Below are positions 5,528 to 6,882 of a DNA stretch of 6,882 nucleotides, one piece after another. Position numbers and translations under genes: made by a program. The notes beneath the pieces were generated by a model. The model did not search any database. It saw only the letters and a program-made list of their open reading frames with translations, and was not told where the DNA came from. This DNA is from Nocardioides sp. GTDB taxonomy: Bacteria > Actinomycetota > Actinomycetes > Propionibacteriales > Nocardioidaceae. Each line of letters starts with the position of its first letter. Positions within the stretch are counted from its first letter, which is position 1. The stretch is from assembly GCA_021731205.1 (NCBI GenBank), contig JAKFXV010000132.1, positions 1-6,882 on the forward strand, read 5' to 3'.

Positions 5528-6882
5528 TTACTCCGATTCGACCGGAGCGGCCAGCTCCTCACCCGGCTCGTCGGCGGAGGTCTCCGCGGACAACTCGGCG
5601 CCGACGGGCTCCAACGGAGGCAGGTCGGGCAGCACATTGACCTTCTCACCCTTGAACGTGAAGTTTGCGGCAGGAGTGTCGCCGTCCACGTCGACGAGGA
5701 TGATCTGGCCGGGCCCGACCTCGCCGTACAACATCTTCTCGGCGAGCACGTCCTCGATCTCGCGTTGGATCGTCCGACGCAGTGGCCGCGCCCCCAGCAC
5801 CGGGTCGAAGCCCCGCGTGGCGAGCAGATCCTTGGCCCGCTGGGTGAGCTCGAGATGCATGTCGCGATCGCGCAGCCGCAGCTCCACGCTGGCGATCATG
5901 TTGTCGACCATCGCGATGATCTGCTCCTGCGACAACGGCGGGAACACGATGATCTCATCGACCCGGTTCAAGAACTCCGGTCGGAAGTGCTGCTTGAGCT
6001 CCTCCGACACCTTGTTCTTCATCCGCTCGTACGAGCCGGCCTTGTCGCTGGCTTGGTTGAAGCCGAGGTTCATCGACTTGGCGATGTCGCGGGTGCCGAG
6101 GTTGGTCGTCATGATGATCACGCAGTTCTTGAAGTCGACGACCCGGCCCTGGGAGTCGGTCAACCGGCCCTCTTCCAGGATCTGCAACAGGCTGTTGAAG
6201 ATGTCCGGGTGCGCCTTCTCGATCTCGTCGAACAAGACCACCGAGAACGGCTTGCGACGGACCTTCTCGGTCAGCTGACCGCCCTCTTCGTAGCCGACGT
6301 AGCCGGGAGGCGAGCCGAACAGTCGAGAGACCGTATGCCGCTCGCCGTACTCGCTCATGTCGAGCATGATCAGCGCGTCCTCGTCCCCGAACAGGAACTC
6401 GGCGAGCGTCTTGGACAGCCAGGTCTTTCCGACACCGGACGGTCCGGCGAAGATGAACGAGCCGCCGGGGCGCTTGGGGTCCTTCAGGCCGGCCCGGGTG
6501 CGACGGATCGCCCGAGAGAGCGCCTTCACGGCCTCCTCCTGGCCGATGACGCGCTTGTGCAGCTCGTCCTCCATCTTGAGCAGACGGCTCGACTCCTCCT
6601 CCGAGAGCTTGACGATCGGGATGCCCGTCGCCACTGCCAGCACCTCGGCGATCAACTCCTCGTCGACCTCGGCCACGACGTCCATGTCACCGGCGCGCCA
6701 CTGCTTCTCGCGCTCGGACTTGGCGTTGATGAGCTGCTTCTCCTCATCACGCAAGCGGGCGGCGGCCTCGAAGTCCTGGCCGTCGATCGCCGCTTCCTTG
6801 CGCTGCCGAACGTCGGAGATCTTGTCGTCGTACTCGCGCAGGTCCGCCGGGGCAGTCATCCGCCGGATCCGGAGCCGGGAAC
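5528..6882 (-). CDS. clpC: ClpC ATPase, C-terminal half, N-terminus beyond window edge
   Basis: ClpC is the hexameric AAA+ unfoldase that feeds proteins to ClpP. The visible 450 residues are about half of the usual 810-850. The reading frame stays open past the right edge: the residues before the Met at 6859 read SRLRIRR, which is ordinary ClpC sequence, so that Met is internal. In order: the end of the middle-domain coiled coil with a UVR motif (AIDGQDFEAAARLRDEE, 6746-6799), then the second AAA+ module. This has Walker A GPSGVGKT (6422-6445), Walker B LFDE (Asp-Glu at 6224-6229), sensor 1 in MTTNLG, the arginine finger in FRPEFLNR (5963-5986) and sensor 2 in GARPLRR (about 5770-5793). LGF (6059-6067) is the likely ClpP-docking tripeptide. 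The residue after Walker A is Trp where Glu is usual. The last 35 or so residues form an acidic, Pro/Glu-rich tail. N-domain, first AAA+ module and promoter are outside the window. Confidence 0.97.
   Translation of the reverse strand, partial: SRLRIRRMTAPADLREYDDKISDVRQRKEAAIDGQDFEAAARLRDEEKQLINAKSEREKQWRAGDMDVVAEVDEELIAEVLAVATGIPIVKLSEEESSRLLKMEDELHKRVIGQEEAVKALSRAIRRTRAGLKDPKRPGGSFIFAGPSGVGKTWLSKTLAEFLFGDEDALIMLDMSEYGERHTVSRLFGSPPGYVGYEEGGQLTEKVRRKPFSVVLFDEIEKAHPDIFNSLLQILEEGRLTDSQGRVVDFKNCVIIMTTNLGTRDIAKSMNLGFNQASDKAGSYERMKNKVSEELKQHFRPEFLNRVDEIIVFPPLSQEQIIAMVDNMIASVELRLRDRDMHLELTQRAKDLLATRGFDPVLGARPLRRTIQREIEDVLAEKMLYGEVGPGQIILVDVDGDTPAANFTFKGEKVNVLPDLPPLEPVGAELSAETSADEPGEELAAPVESE

Noticed and set aside
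6857..6859. ATG at 6859 as the start of clpC
   Set aside because: The frame is open upstream to the window edge and encodes SRLRIRR, the normal ClpC sequence before MTAPADLRE, so this Met is internal and the gene is partial.

Overview
This is a high-GC chromosomal window, with G or C at most third codon positions. The gene content and order point to an Actinomycetota chromosome, probably in or near the Propionibacteriales (Nocardioides-like). The genus is an inference from protein similarity as I remember it; I ran no search. I see no mobile element, CRISPR array, tRNA, rRNA or phage gene. Every gene looks like ordinary host sequence, and no gap between genes exceeds about 150 bases.

Layout from left to right. 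(1) Bases 1-995, minus strand: a LacI-family repressor whose C-terminus is cut off by the window edge. (2) Bases 996-1147: a divergent intergenic region with a candidate sigma-70-type promoter and two small inverted repeats on the lacI side. On the radA side is a close match to the actinobacterial DNA-damage promoter motif recognised by PafBC. (3) Bases 1148-3666, plus strand: radA then disA, 38 nt apart, a likely two-gene operon. (4) Bases 3663-4478, minus strand: a single-pass membrane-anchored protein of unknown function whose stop codon overlaps that of disA. (5) Bases 4479-4559: a short divergent intergenic region with a -10 box facing each way. (6) Bases 4560-5438, plus strand: a mutY adenine glycosylase of the short actinobacterial type. 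(7) Bases 5439-5527: a convergent gap holding a strong 12-bp-stem hairpin, probably a shared terminator. (8) Bases 5528-6882, minus strand: the C-terminal half of clpC, which runs off the right edge.

The centre of the window is a genome-maintenance neighbourhood. RadA processes recombination intermediates. DisA scans DNA for branched structures and makes cyclic di-AMP, and RadA is a known partner and inhibitor of DisA in Bacillus and mycobacteria. MutY removes adenine opposite 8-oxoguanine. ClpC is the protein-unfolding partner of the ClpP protease. From memory, M. tuberculosis has the same order (radA, disA, a minus-strand membrane protein, mutY, then clpC1 further on), so this looks like an old conserved block and not an acquired island. 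I did not find an undescribed system. The items most worth following are the PafBC-type promoter of radA-disA, the repeated leaderless-start architecture, and the conserved unknown membrane protein between disA and mutY.
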